A stretch of DNA of 64,000 nucleotides from positions 43,209 through 107,208 of the forward strand of contig KB910533.1 of NCBI GenBank assembly GCA_000383115.1, written 5' to 3'. How positions within the stretch are numbered: position 1 is the stretch's first letter; each line of letters begins with the position of its first letter. Source of the stretch: an alpha proteobacterium SCGC AAA015-N04 (GTDB lineage Bacteria > Pseudomonadota > Alphaproteobacteria > Puniceispirillales > Marisalimonadaceae). Positions 56,860 to 64,000 of the stretch are shown one piece after another. A program made the position numbers and the translations under genes. The notes beneath the pieces were generated by a model. It was given only the letters and a program-made list of their open reading frames with translations, made no database searches and was not told the DNA's origin.

Positions 56860-56979
56860 TTATGCTTCAGTCACACATAATGGTTGTTTATTCAATGAAA
56901 CAATTTCAAAACACTTATCAAAGTGCTCATTCGTATATTCTAAAATAACTGTTTTAGAACTGACAGATGAGTAAATCAT
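56860..56979 (-). CDS. possible 39-residue small protein
   Basis: An open frame in the 283-base gap after the DmdA-like gene: MIYSSVSSKTVILEYTNEHF, then about 19 more residues with two Cys. The frame stays open 14 codons further upstream (including RVIICLP) before a stop, so a non-ATG start or a lost 5' end is possible. The composition looks protein-like (few stop-prone codons, hydrophobic start) but there is no ribosome-binding site. It may be a remnant of an older gene. Confidence 0.3.
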   Translation of the reverse strand: MIYSSVSSKTVILEYTNEHFDKCFEIVSLNKQPLCVTEA

Positions 56980-57093
56980 AGGTAGACATATTATAACTCT
57001 AATATCACATATAATTAACGCTTAATTCATTACTCAGTTTATAAGTCAGAATAGTATATGAGTTATTAGTTGTAGATTCCTAAGTAGATGGGG

Positions 57094-57738
57094 TTAATTA
57101 ATTATTCCCATTACCTCAAATGTCTTTTGAATATAGTCAACTAATTCAGCTTTCTTTTCTATTATTTCAAATTCATAGTCTATATTTTCTGTGAATTCAA
57201 AAATTCTTTTTTCATCATCTTTATCAAATTTGAATTTAATTTTTTTTGCTATTTCTATGATTCTTTTATTAACTAAATTATTTATTCTTTTTAGATCACC
57301 CTTACTTAGATTTTTTTCATTTTTAAAATTTTTAATAGCATTAAATAATCTGTCCTGTTTAGCTATTTCATATTTTTTACTAGATTTGTAACCATCTACT
57401 TTATTTCCAAAATTATTATTTTTATCATAATCATCGTCTGAATAGCTGTTGTTATCGTCATATGAGTATGATTGTTCATTATATGTGTCTTTAACAGATG
57501 GAGTTTCTTCAGTTTTACTAACAGGCGTATTATCTTTATTTAAGCTATTATTACTTTCCATAGTTTTATTGACTAAAGCATGTGTTTCAGCGTCCGCACT
57601 CTTATTATCTGATTTTTTTGTCTTATTCACAGAAACACTAACACTAACTTTTCCTGAATTCTTGCTATAAGAAAACGCTTTGTGTGGAATAAGTAATGTT
57701 GCAATTATGAGTAAAAATATTTTAAACAAAATTTTCAT
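57094..57738 (-). CDS. secreted low-complexity protein of unknown function
   Basis: 214-residue predicted exported protein. The signal peptide is about 1-24 (MKILFKIFLLIIATLLIPHKAFS). Residues 30-125 are low complexity, rich in Ser, Asn, Asp, Lys and Tyr (DDNNSYSDDDYDKNNN), likely disordered. The C-terminal ~90 residues are charged and helical, with regularly spaced Ile/Phe (LFNAIKNFKNEKNLSKGDL; IIEIAKKIKFKFDKDDEKRI), probably a small helical or coiled domain. No family recognised. It stands alone between AT-rich gaps and is divergent from nothing nearby. Confidence 0.65.
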   Translation of the reverse strand: MKILFKIFLLIIATLLIPHKAFSYSKNSGKVSVSVSVNKTKKSDNKSADAETHALVNKTMESNNSLNKDNTPVSKTEETPSVKDTYNEQSYSYDDNNSYSDDDYDKNNNFGNKVDGYKSSKKYEIAKQDRLFNAIKNFKNEKNLSKGDLKRINNLVNKRIIEIAKKIKFKFDKDDEKRIFEFTENIDYEFEIIEKKAELVDYIQKTFEVMGIIN

Positions 57739-57918
57739 TATTTATGTGCTGCCAACAGTTAATTGAGTATTTATAGATATGTATAATAAGTTGGGTTGAA
57801 TTTAAAAGAAAGAGAAGCGTTTATTTGCATTCTAATTAATTTTTTGCATATTAAATTTTCATATTAGCGATACATTTTTAGTATATACTGCTTTTAAATT
57901 ATATGTAGGTAAATTTAC

Positions 57919-58824
57919 TTAATCAACAGTTTTAAGATTTGGGTTTAAGTTTATATCAACCTCTTCAATTGAATTTCCTCTTCTGATTTCATCATAATAG
58001 ACAATTTGAGTTGGCATTTTACCATTAGGATCTTTTAATATTTTATCTTTAAATCTACTTATAAAACTTCTATAAATACCATACTTAAAATAGATTTTTT
58101 CAGGTTTAAATCTAATTGGAGATTGTAGTATTTCAACCTTCTTCTTACCATTAACCCATGCATCAATTCTTTTATTTTTAAAGTCTAAACAAAATGATAT
58201 ATCTGTCCAAACATTTCTCATGTCACTAATTTTTGCTAAACTATGATCAATTCTTTTGGCAATTACTTTTTTAGGATCACCTGATAATTTGTGCCAACCC
58301 AAATAAACGACATTGTATTTTGCTCCAATTTGAATAATAGGAGGAAATGATTTTAGTCCTCCTGCTGTTCCTTTAGGTCCCCCCTGTTGATGAACTTGAC
58401 CTATATCGGTATTGGTTGGATTAAGTGATCTAAAATTTTTATCTAGTTTAATACTATATCCATAACATTGCTTTCCTATTAGTTTTTGTCTGGGTTTACT
58501 ATGAAATTCAAAACGTTCTCTATTCATTTTACAATCATTCCATCTTCCACTTCTGTCGGGAAAACAATCACCGTCTCTTAACTCAAATCTTTGAAAAGCT
58601 TTGCCAGCTCTTGCATTAGAAGCATCTTTTATATATGAAAACGAGTGTTTTTTGACTGGACCGTTAGGGAAACTATGTTTTTTGAATCCGGTGTGAGCGG
58701 GTGGTTTAATTACAATACTATACTTTTCTAAAGAAACACTACTACAATTAAATGAGCAAGCCTTTAAGGTTCCCAAATTTTGGAGGTACAAAACAATTGA
58801 ACATAAAATTGCAAATCTAAGCAT
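57919..58824 (-). CDS. secreted polysaccharide lyase-like protein (heparin lyase I fold)
   Basis: 301-residue predicted exported protein with an N-terminal hydrophobic segment (about 4-21). The body resembles the jelly-roll polysaccharide lyase family that includes heparin lyase I: GKAFQRFELRDGDCF (about 103-117), NRERFEFHSKP, YGYSIKLDKNF, IGQVHQQGG near 162-170 (with the conserved His), KYNVVYLGWHKL, DISFCLDFKNKRIDAWVNGKKK, and the closing YFKYGIYRSF near 265-274. Six or more Cys could form disulphides. It would cut uronate-containing polymers outside the cytosol; the substrate is inferred only from the family. Confidence 0.75.
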   Translation of the reverse strand: MLRFAILCSIVLYLQNLGTLKACSFNCSSVSLEKYSIVIKPPAHTGFKKHSFPNGPVKKHSFSYIKDASNARAGKAFQRFELRDGDCFPDRSGRWNDCKMNRERFEFHSKPRQKLIGKQCYGYSIKLDKNFRSLNPTNTDIGQVHQQGGPKGTAGGLKSFPPIIQIGAKYNVVYLGWHKLSGDPKKVIAKRIDHSLAKISDMRNVWTDISFCLDFKNKRIDAWVNGKKKVEILQSPIRFKPEKIYFKYGIYRSFISRFKDKILKDPNGKMPTQIVYYDEIRRGNSIEEVDINLNPNLKTVD

Positions 58825-59027
58825 GTTATTCCTTAAAGCTTAATTACATATATTTTATTAAATATAGTCATAATATTGAATAATAGTTATTAGTAATTAA
58901 TTATACAACATATGTTCATCAAATTAATTCAGCCAATCATTCTTATAAATGAACATGCATAATCGGTGTTTTGTTAGAATCTCTTTTGGTTGTTTAATAT
59001 ATTTATATGGAAAATTAGGAGTTTTAA

Positions 59028-59180
59028 ATGTTTGGAATAGGAATAATTAAAGGAACTATTATAGGAATGGGTATAGGAATTATGGCAGGCTTGGCTTTAA
59101 AAGAGGTTTGCAGAATGAAAAAGAAAAAAAATCAAATTAGTAAAAATGAAAGTGATATTGTTGATACAGAAAATAATTAA
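59028..59180 (+). CDS. 50-residue glycine-rich single-span membrane protein
   Basis: A short gene with a good ribosome-binding site (AGGAG at 59017-59021, 6 bases before the ATG). The first 24 residues form a Gly/Ile-rich membrane helix with a repeating small-x-x-x-small pattern (GIGIIKGTIIGMGIGIMAGL), followed by a Lys-rich tail (KKKKNQISKN) and an acidic end. The glycine spacing suits helix-helix packing or a GlyZip-like oligomer. No family recognised. It lies 16 bases upstream of the gene at 59197 and is probably co-transcribed with it. Confidence 0.6.
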   Translation: MFGIGIIKGTIIGMGIGIMAGLALKEVCRMKKKKNQISKNESDIVDTENN

Positions 59181-59196
59181 TACAAAATACTAAACA

Positions 59197-59745
59197 ATGG
59201 ATTTAACGATATACAAATGGAAATGTAGAATACTTTTGTTATGTACTAATTGTTATAGAGATAGTAACTATAAAAATTCTAAAGAACTTTATCAAATACA
59301 CATAAAAGAATTTCATAAAAGACATGTCAAATTAATGTCTTTTAGACAAAAGGGTCTTAGGTTTTCTATAAAACTAATAGGTTATGATGGTAAAGTAGTA
59401 AATGAATATCCAACTTTAGAACCCCATAACATTTTTGATCTTATAGACTCTACGCAAATTAGTAACGATAAATACAAGGATAAGTTAAAGCCTCTTAATT
59501 TATCTTTATATTCAGATTATAAGCCTGAGACAACTTTAAAAGGACTTGGCTTCAAGAATAAAGAAAAAGCTACTTATACAATAGACGCAATCAAACACAG
59601 AGACAAAAAATACCAACTAAATGTTGTATCTACTATGCTTGGTAGAGCAAAAAAACATCCAAACAGAACAGCTGATATGGATGAAGCCATATTAGTTTTT
59701 AACAAATGGATGCTGGATTACAAAAAAAGTAAGTTTATAGTCTAA
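59197..59745 (+). CDS. two-module protein of unknown function (DUF4174-like N-terminus)
   Basis: 182 residues. The N-terminal ~90 residues (KCRILLLCTNCYRD, then LRFSIKLIGYDGKVVNEYPTL and IFDLIDSTQI) resemble DUF4174, a thioredoxin-like family; I rate this as tentative. The C-terminal ~75 residues form a second module: KPETTLKGLGFKNKEKATYTI, then DAIKHRDKKYQLNVVSTMLGRAKKHPNRTADMDEAILVFNKWM. This second pattern (K-x-x-T-S/T-L-K-G-x-G-F; R-A-K-x-H-P) reminds me of small marine phage and bacterial proteins, but I cannot name the family. It follows the small membrane protein by 16 bases. Confidence 0.65.
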   Translation: MDLTIYKWKCRILLLCTNCYRDSNYKNSKELYQIHIKEFHKRHVKLMSFRQKGLRFSIKLIGYDGKVVNEYPTLEPHNIFDLIDSTQISNDKYKDKLKPLNLSLYSDYKPETTLKGLGFKNKEKATYTIDAIKHRDKKYQLNVVSTMLGRAKKHPNRTADMDEAILVFNKWMLDYKKSKFIV

Positions 59746-59772
59746 GTGTTAGACCATATGATTTCTTTAAGT

Positions 59773-59847
59773 TGGAGCGGGCGAAGAGATTCGAACTCTC
59801 GACATTCTCGTTGGCAACGAGATGCTCTACCACTGAGCTACGCCCGC
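59773..59847 (-). tRNA. tRNA-Gly (GCC anticodon)
   Basis: A 75-base minus-strand tRNA. Acceptor stem GCGGGCG with CGCCCGC, D-arm GCTCAGTGGTAGAGC, anticodon stem-loop CTCGTTGCCAACGAG giving GCC, T-arm GAGAGTTCGAATCTC, and an encoded TCCA end. All stems pair. It lies between the unknown protein at 59197 and the DegT aminotransferase and borders the accessory block to its left. Confidence 0.97.
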
Positions 59848-59908
59848 ACACAATCATTTGGAATATAACATTCTCTAAAATACTATCAAGAAAAATAAAT
59901 TATAACGT

Positions 59909-61048
59909 TCAATCACTAATAACGCATTCATAAAAATTTTGAGTAATAAAAGCTATATCATTTTCACTCAAATATGGATGCATTGGTAATGATAAAACAT
60001 TTTTTGATAAGTAATAAGTATTATCTAAACCAGCAAATGAAACAGGAAATTTTTTGTAGGGCTTTTGAAAATTAAGTGGAATAGGATAATATACTGCAGT
60101 AGGAATGTCTCTTAGTTTTAATTTCTCTTGTAAACGATCTCTATTTATGTGTTCAGGCAGGACAATGGTATACTGAGCCCAGCTACTTGTTGTATTCTTT
60201 CCTAATACAGGCAGTTTAATATCTAAACTCAACTCTTTAAAGTTTTTACTGTAACTTTCGGCAACCAACTGCCTTTTCTTAAGTTCAGAAGGAAATATAT
60301 CTAATTTTTCTAATAAGACAGCAGCTTGTATTGTTGACATACGTGCATTCATTCCAATTCTTTCATATTCATATTTATTTCTACCCATACCATGGACGTG
60401 AGCTGAACTGGCTATTTCATAAATATTTTCATCATCAGTGAAAAGCGCCCCACCATCTCCATAGCATCCCAGAGGTTTAGCAGGAAAAAAAGAAGTTGAA
60501 GTTACTTCACATAAACTTCCTGTATGGATATCATTGTATTGAGAGCCAAAAGATTGCGCAGCATCATCAAGTACCCATAAATTGTGTCCTTTGGCAAAAT
60601 CATTAATAGGGTTCATGTTTGCAGGTTGACCAAATAAACCAACTGACATTATACCTTTTACATTAATACCTTTGTTGTTAGCCGTTTCTAAAGTTGCATC
60701 TAGTTTTGATATATCTAAGTTAAAAGTATCAATATCAACATCTATAAATATTGGTATAGCTCCAAGTAATGGCATTACTTCTGCAGAGGAAGCAAATGTA
60801 AATGCAGGTACAATAACACCATCTCCTGGATTTAAATTTAAGCCAAGAAGGGCAAGTAATAATGAATCTGTACCACTTGAACAACATAATACGTGTTTGG
60901 TATTAGTAAATGATTTTAACTTTTCCTCAAGTTCTTGGACTTCTGGTCCTAGAATATATTGACCATGATCTAATACGTTTTTAATACGTTCGTCAATTTT
61001 TGAACGAATGAGTTTTTGTTGTGCTTTTAAATCTACAAAAGGTATCAT
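59909..61048 (-). CDS. DegT/DnrJ/EryC1/StrS aminotransferase (sugar aminotransferase)
   Basis: PLP-dependent aminotransferase of 379 residues that aminates keto-sugar nucleotides. PLP-binding features: SSGTDSLLLAL near 58-68, the aspartate in WVLDDAAQSFGS (158-169), and the Schiff-base Lys191 in SFFPAKPLGCYGDGGAL. RMSTIQAAVLLEKLD near 237 and CYYPIPL-type AVYYPIPL near 323 are also typical. It shares 4 bases with the Gfo/Idh/MocA gene upstream. A dehydrogenase-aminotransferase pair of this kind (WbpB-WbpE / WlbA-WlbC) makes 3-amino sugars for surface glycans, so the pair probably acts on a UDP-HexNAcA; ugd elsewhere in the window makes a related UDP-uronate. Confidence 0.9.
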   Translation of the reverse strand: MIPFVDLKAQQKLIRSKIDERIKNVLDHGQYILGPEVQELEEKLKSFTNTKHVLCCSSGTDSLLLALLGLNLNPGDGVIVPAFTFASSAEVMPLLGAIPIFIDVDIDTFNLDISKLDATLETANNKGINVKGIMSVGLFGQPANMNPINDFAKGHNLWVLDDAAQSFGSQYNDIHTGSLCEVTSTSFFPAKPLGCYGDGGALFTDDENIYEIASSAHVHGMGRNKYEYERIGMNARMSTIQAAVLLEKLDIFPSELKKRQLVAESYSKNFKELSLDIKLPVLGKNTTSSWAQYTIVLPEHINRDRLQEKLKLRDIPTAVYYPIPLNFQKPYKKFPVSFAGLDNTYYLSKNVLSLPMHPYLSENDIAFITQNFYECVISD

Positions 61049-62004
61049 TTTTTTCCTAGTTTTTTATCAATCATTTCCATTACAGTTTGAACTTTTATTG
61101 CCTCATTGTGATCTGTTAAAGGACTTTTTCTTGATTGTATAGAGTTTATGAATTCTTTTAACTCTTTTTTTAAGGGCTCATTCTTATTGACGTATATTTT
61201 TTCCGTTGGATAATAACTTATTGAGTTATCTTCTTTAATAATTGAAGGGTTAAAATATAATTTATGTGCCCAATCTTTAGTATCGTCAAAAACTAAAGAT
61301 CCATTTGTACCAACAATTGAAAATTTATGTTCTTTATAAGGGCACATCCAGTCACAATTTATTAGTGCTGTTGTTCTATTATTAAAAGTTAATTTTAAAC
61401 TTATAGCATCTGGTCCAACATTGGAGTTGTGATGCACTGATAGAATTTCTAATTTTTTAGGTAAATTTTTAGTAATAGAAAGTACCATCGAAATATCATG
61501 TGAAGCTAAATCATAAATAACCGACTCAGATGAACGAATTCTACCTAAAGCCAGACGATTTGCTCTAATATTTTTTATTATACCTATTTTGTTTTCATTA
61601 ATGAGTTCCTTCATTTTTATAAAGGCATTGTGATAATTCAAAAGATGACCAACCATTAAAATTTTATTTTTTTTAAGAGTTAACTCAGAAAGTAACTGTG
61701 CATCTTTTAGAGAAAGACAAAAAGGTTTTTCAATGAAAACATCTTTATTGGAATTAAGAGCCATTTGCGCTAATTCTTTATGTGTGTTTGCTGGGCTTGA
61801 TATTACAACTGCATTAATCTCATTATCAGAAAAAATTTCATTTAGAGATAAAATAGGTACCTTAAAGTTGTTTGAAATTGTTTTTATCAACTGATTGTTG
61901 GTATCATACACACAGGCCAAGGATTCTAAATCAAATAAATTTCGGGCTATGTTTGAACCCCAATTACCACAACCAATCAATGCAATTTTTATTTTACTAT
62001 TCAT
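61045..62004 (-). CDS. Gfo/Idh/MocA-family oxidoreductase
   Basis: NAD(P)-dependent sugar dehydrogenase, 319 residues. The Rossmann motif is ALIGCGNWGSNIA (8-20), substrate-side catalytic Lys is in FIEKPFCL (92-94 EKP), GHLLNYHNAF near 115, and the C-terminal alpha/beta domain contains DLASHDISMVLS with the Asp-His pair near 163. It resembles WbpB/WlbA enzymes that oxidise C3 of UDP-GlcNAcA before transamination. It overlaps the aminotransferase by 4 bases. The upstream region (62005-62150) is AT-rich with no other gene. Confidence 0.88.
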   Translation of the reverse strand: MNSKIKIALIGCGNWGSNIARNLFDLESLACVYDTNNQLIKTISNNFKVPILSLNEIFSDNEINAVVISSPANTHKELAQMALNSNKDVFIEKPFCLSLKDAQLLSELTLKKNKILMVGHLLNYHNAFIKMKELINENKIGIIKNIRANRLALGRIRSSESVIYDLASHDISMVLSITKNLPKKLEILSVHHNSNVGPDAISLKLTFNNRTTALINCDWMCPYKEHKFSIVGTNGSLVFDDTKDWAHKLYFNPSIIKEDNSISYYPTEKIYVNKNEPLKKELKEFINSIQSRKSPLTDHNEAIKVQTVMEMIDKKLGKK

Positions 62005-62150
62005 ATTGATACACGTTTTAAATAATCAAACATTAATCCAATATACCTACTTTAATAATTGGTCAATTGTAGTATTTTGTAATAAATTGTTTGAAATATA
62101 AATTTGTTTTATTTTATTGAGTATTTTTGATAAAGGAGTTTTGTAAAATT

Positions 62151-62459
62151 ATGGAGCCTATTAAATATAATAATATAAAAGATGTAAACGCTGATAGTTT
62201 TATGAGTGATGTAATTGAAGCATCAAAAGATATTCCAGTAATTGTTGATTTTTGGGCACCTTGGTGTGAGCCTTGTAAGCAATTAGGTCCAGTATTAGAG
62301 GAAGTGGTAAATAACAAAAAAGGGAATGTAATTTTAGCTAAAATTGATATTGATCAAAATCAAGAAATCGCAGCTCAACTAAGAATTCAATCTATTCCGA
62401 CAGTTTATACTTTTTACCGTAGGATGACCATGACAAATTCTAGCTACATCCTCAGATGA
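62151..62459 (+). CDS. thioredoxin-domain protein (YbbN/TrxA-like), 3' part lost
   Basis: Thioredoxin-fold protein; the ATG at 62151 gives MEPIKYNNIKDVNADSF. The redox motif WCEPC (Cys39, Cys42) has Glu in place of the usual Gly, as seen in some YbbN-type chaperones. VILAKIDIDQNQEIAAQLRIQSIPTVYTFY follows the fold to the cis-Pro loop near residue 88. After that the family normally continues with GQPVDGF and, in YbbN, a TPR domain of about 170 residues. Here the reading ends 14 residues later in unrelated sequence (RRMTMTNSSYILR), which is the antisense of lpdA. The gene is truncated at the junction 62414-62424. Confidence 0.8.
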   Translation: MEPIKYNNIKDVNADSFMSDVIEASKDIPVIVDFWAPWCEPCKQLGPVLEEVVNNKKGNVILAKIDIDQNQEIAAQLRIQSIPTVYTFYRRMTMTNSSYILR

Positions 62460-63770
62460 CGCACCAAATCCCATTGCAATAGATAACTCGTGTATTACAG
62501 TTCCTGCCTCGTGGCCAATCATGTGAGCACCTAGTATCTTATCTGTAGATTTATCTGATAGGATCTTTACCATGCCATCCGTATGTCTAATAGCTTTAGC
62601 TCTACTATTGGCCATTAGAGGAAATGTTCCTTTGTTGTAAGCAATACCTCCTGCTTTCAATTCTTCTTCTGTTTTGCCAATAACAGCCAGTTCAGGTGAA
62701 GTATATATGATACCTGGTACAAGATTGTAATCAACGTGGCCAGCTTCCCCATTCATTATCTCTACAGCCGCGACACCGTCTTCTTCTGCTTTGTGAGCTA
62801 ACATTGGTCCCTTAATTACATCACCAATTGCATAAATGTTTGATACTGAGGTTTGAAAATTTTCATTTGTTTCTATAAATCCATGCTTGTCTATTTTCAA
62901 ATTTAATTTTTCTAAACCCAATCCATTAGTATTTGGTTTTCTTCCAACGGATACCAGCGCTACATCTGCATCTAATTCATTATGTGTATTGTTATTAATA
63001 TCTTTAACGGAGAGCAATACTTTGTCATTTATGATTTTTGCTTTTTCAACCGAATGAGCTAATTTAAATTTAACACCTTGTTTTTGAAGTATTTTCATAA
63101 AATTATTGGCTATTTCGTCATCTATTCCTGGTAAAATTCTAGGAAGATATTCTACTACCTCGACTTCCGCTCCAAGTCTTCTCCAGACAGTGCCCATTTC
63201 AAGTCCAATTATTCCAGCACCAATGACTATCATCTTCTCTGGAACCTTATCCAATTCTAAAGCGCCGGTTGACGTTACAATTTTCTTTTCGTCGACATTA
63301 ATATTTGGAAGATTTGTAGATTCAGATCCTGTAGCAATAATTATTTTATCTGCATTAATTACATCAGTTTTTTCACTATTCATAATTTCAATTTCGTTAG
63401 GAGATAAAATTTTTGCAGCACCAATATATTTAGTAACTTTATTTTTTTTAAACAGGAAATCTATTCCTTTTGTTAGCTCGTCTACAATACCCAATTTCTT
63501 TTTGAGTAATTTTGGCAGGTCAAGGCTTACCTCCTTGTATTTGATACCCCATTCATCATTACCATTAGATTTGACTGAATTTTCATATTGTTCTGAAGCA
63601 TGTAATAATGCTTTAGATGGTATACATCCAACATTCAAACAGGTTCCACCTAGAGTTTTTCGTTTTTCAATACAGGCTACTCTCATACCTTTTTGAGCAG
63701 CGACAATAGCAGCAACATAACCTCCAGGGCCTGCGCCAATTACAACAAGATCAAATTTTTTATCAGACAT
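62379..63770 (-). CDS. lpdA: dihydrolipoyl dehydrogenase, C-terminus replaced
   Basis: E3 flavoenzyme of 2-oxoacid dehydrogenase complexes. FAD motif VVIGAGPGGYVAAI (9-22), redox disulphide GGTCLNVGCIPSK (Cys44, Cys49), NAD motif VIGAGIIGLEMGTVW near 181-195, and FAD segment YAIGDVIKGPMLAHKAEEDG near 314-333 are intact. The C-terminal CHGHPT (446-451) should go on to L-S-E with the catalytic Glu and about 15 more residues. Instead VKSINCRNRLNS (452-463) follows, read from the thioredoxin gene's antisense strand. The catalytic His is kept but the Glu is lost, so the enzyme as assembled is likely inactive. It follows the E2 gene by 21 bases. Confidence 0.93.
   Translation of the reverse strand: MSDKKFDLVVIGAGPGGYVAAIVAAQKGMRVACIEKRKTLGGTCLNVGCIPSKALLHASEQYENSVKSNGNDEWGIKYKEVSLDLPKLLKKKLGIVDELTKGIDFLFKKNKVTKYIGAAKILSPNEIEIMNSEKTDVINADKIIIATGSESTNLPNINVDEKKIVTSTGALELDKVPEKMIVIGAGIIGLEMGTVWRRLGAEVEVVEYLPRILPGIDDEIANNFMKILQKQGVKFKLAHSVEKAKIINDKVLLSVKDINNNTHNELDADVALVSVGRKPNTNGLGLEKLNLKIDKHGFIETNENFQTSVSNIYAIGDVIKGPMLAHKAEEDGVAAVEIMNGEAGHVDYNLVPGIIYTSPELAVIGKTEEELKAGGIAYNKGTFPLMANSRAKAIRHTDGMVKILSDKSTDKILGAHMIGHEAGTVIHELSIAMGFGASSEDVARICHGHPTVKSINCRNRLNS
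62414..62424. other. junction joining the thioredoxin and lpdA gene ends
   Basis: Left of this point the plus strand encodes a thioredoxin up to its cis-Pro loop; right of it the minus strand encodes lpdA back from its HGHPT motif. Both genes lose their last parts at the same place, and the bases ACCGTAGG are shared ambiguously. This is a tail-to-tail inverted join, not a normal gene boundary: a chimeric amplification or assembly join, or a real deletion-inversion. Confidence 0.8.
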
Positions 63771-63791
63771 TAAACACCTTCAACTTAAAAA

Positions 63792-64000
63792 CTATGCGCC
63801 TACTACAAGACGTCTAGGATCTTCTATTATTTCTTTTATCCTAACTAAAAAAGATACGGCTTCACGACCATCAATTATTCTATGATCATATGAAAGCGCT
63901 AGATACATCATTGGTCTTATCTCAACATTATCATTTATTGCAACTGGTCTTTTTTGGATTTTATGCATTCCTAAAATACCAGATTGAGGTGGATTTAATA
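63792..64000 (-). CDS. sucB: dihydrolipoyllysine succinyltransferase (2-oxoglutarate dehydrogenase E2), C-terminal part
   Basis: The last 69 residues of an E2 acyltransferase; the gene continues beyond the window end. Visible: [19 protein letters not shown], the catalytic motif [14 protein letters not shown] with His and Asp, and the terminal [10 protein letters not shown]. The DHR-x-I-D-G motif with IEDPRRL is the SucB form. lpdA follows 21 bases later on the same strand, giving sucB-lpdA, part of the 2-oxoglutarate dehydrogenase operon. Confidence 0.93.
   Translation of the reverse strand, partial: LNPPQSGILGMHKIQKRPVAINDNVEIRPMMYLALSYDHRIIDGREAVSFLVRIKEIIEDPRRLVVGA

Noticed and set aside
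59773..59847. Attachment-site duplication of the tRNA-Gly 3' end marking an integrated element
   Set aside because: I saw no second copy of the tRNA end and no integrase or phage structural genes in the window.
1..64000. CRISPR arrays, insertion sequences and prophage
   Set aside because: No regular spaced repeats, transposase or phage structural genes were seen.

Overview
The window is a strongly AT-rich, gene-dense piece of an alphaproteobacterial chromosome. The gene order supports this: grpE-dnaK, rph-rdgB-hemW, hisB-hisH-hisA-hisF-hisE, coaE/dnaQ/secB/Tim44, hemE-hemJ-rho-mnmE-mnmG-rsmG-parA-parB-holA, leuS-DUF3576, the GANTC methylase ccrM, and a DmdA-like demethylase. Short intergenic gaps, overlapping stop codons and a marine-type betaine/DMSP-like gene set suggest a streamlined ocean lineage of the SAR11 / HIMB59 / AEGEAN-169 type. 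That placement is inference; no rRNA is present.

Layout. 0-14.6 kb: chaperones (dnaK, grpE), rph-rdgB-hemW, an LpoA-like lipoprotein with rsmI, a BON lipoprotein, gshB, the his operon, Smr and Tim44 proteins. 14.6-26 kb: the replication-origin neighbourhood. secB, dnaQ and coaE lie left of a gap (about 16413-16692) with several DnaA-box-like 9-mers and an AT-rich stretch; hemE, hemJ, rho, mnmE, mnmG, rsmG, parA, parB and holA lie right of it. Two parS palindromes (19453-19470 and 22711-22726) flank mnmE-mnmG. Genes point away from the gap on both sides, as expected at an origin. 26-41 kb: lptE, leuS, a porin, ribA, an atypical response regulator, a JmjC oxygenase, tRNA-Gln, ispE, a TPR lipoprotein, an unusual uracil-DNA glycosylase homologue, slt, moaB and rnhB. 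41-48 kb: ccrM, malate synthase G, and the sugar-nucleotide genes pgm, galU and ugd.

48-57 kb reads as a methylated-osmolyte and one-carbon region: a ProVWX-type ABC importer with a hairpin terminator after the binding-protein gene, then two unknowns and a methyltransferase, formate-dependent purT, and a divergent MTHFR-like / DmdA-like pair. Together these could import betaine or DMSP, move a methyl group to tetrahydrofolate and feed the carbon to purines and methionine. 57-62 kb is accessory: secreted and unknown proteins, a heparin-lyase-like protein, a 50-residue membrane protein, tRNA-Gly, and a DegT aminotransferase with a Gfo/Idh oxidoreductase. 62-64 kb: a thioredoxin gene and lpdA run tail to tail into each other and both lose their ends, followed by the end of the 2-oxoglutarate dehydrogenase E2 gene.

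Several core genes are broken: leuS by an in-frame TGA at a conserved Trp, and holA, rnhB and ugd by one-base shifts at poly-A tracts. With the truncated trx/lpd junction this points to sequencing or assembly faults, or less likely to real slippage. I found no CRISPR array, insertion sequence or prophage.
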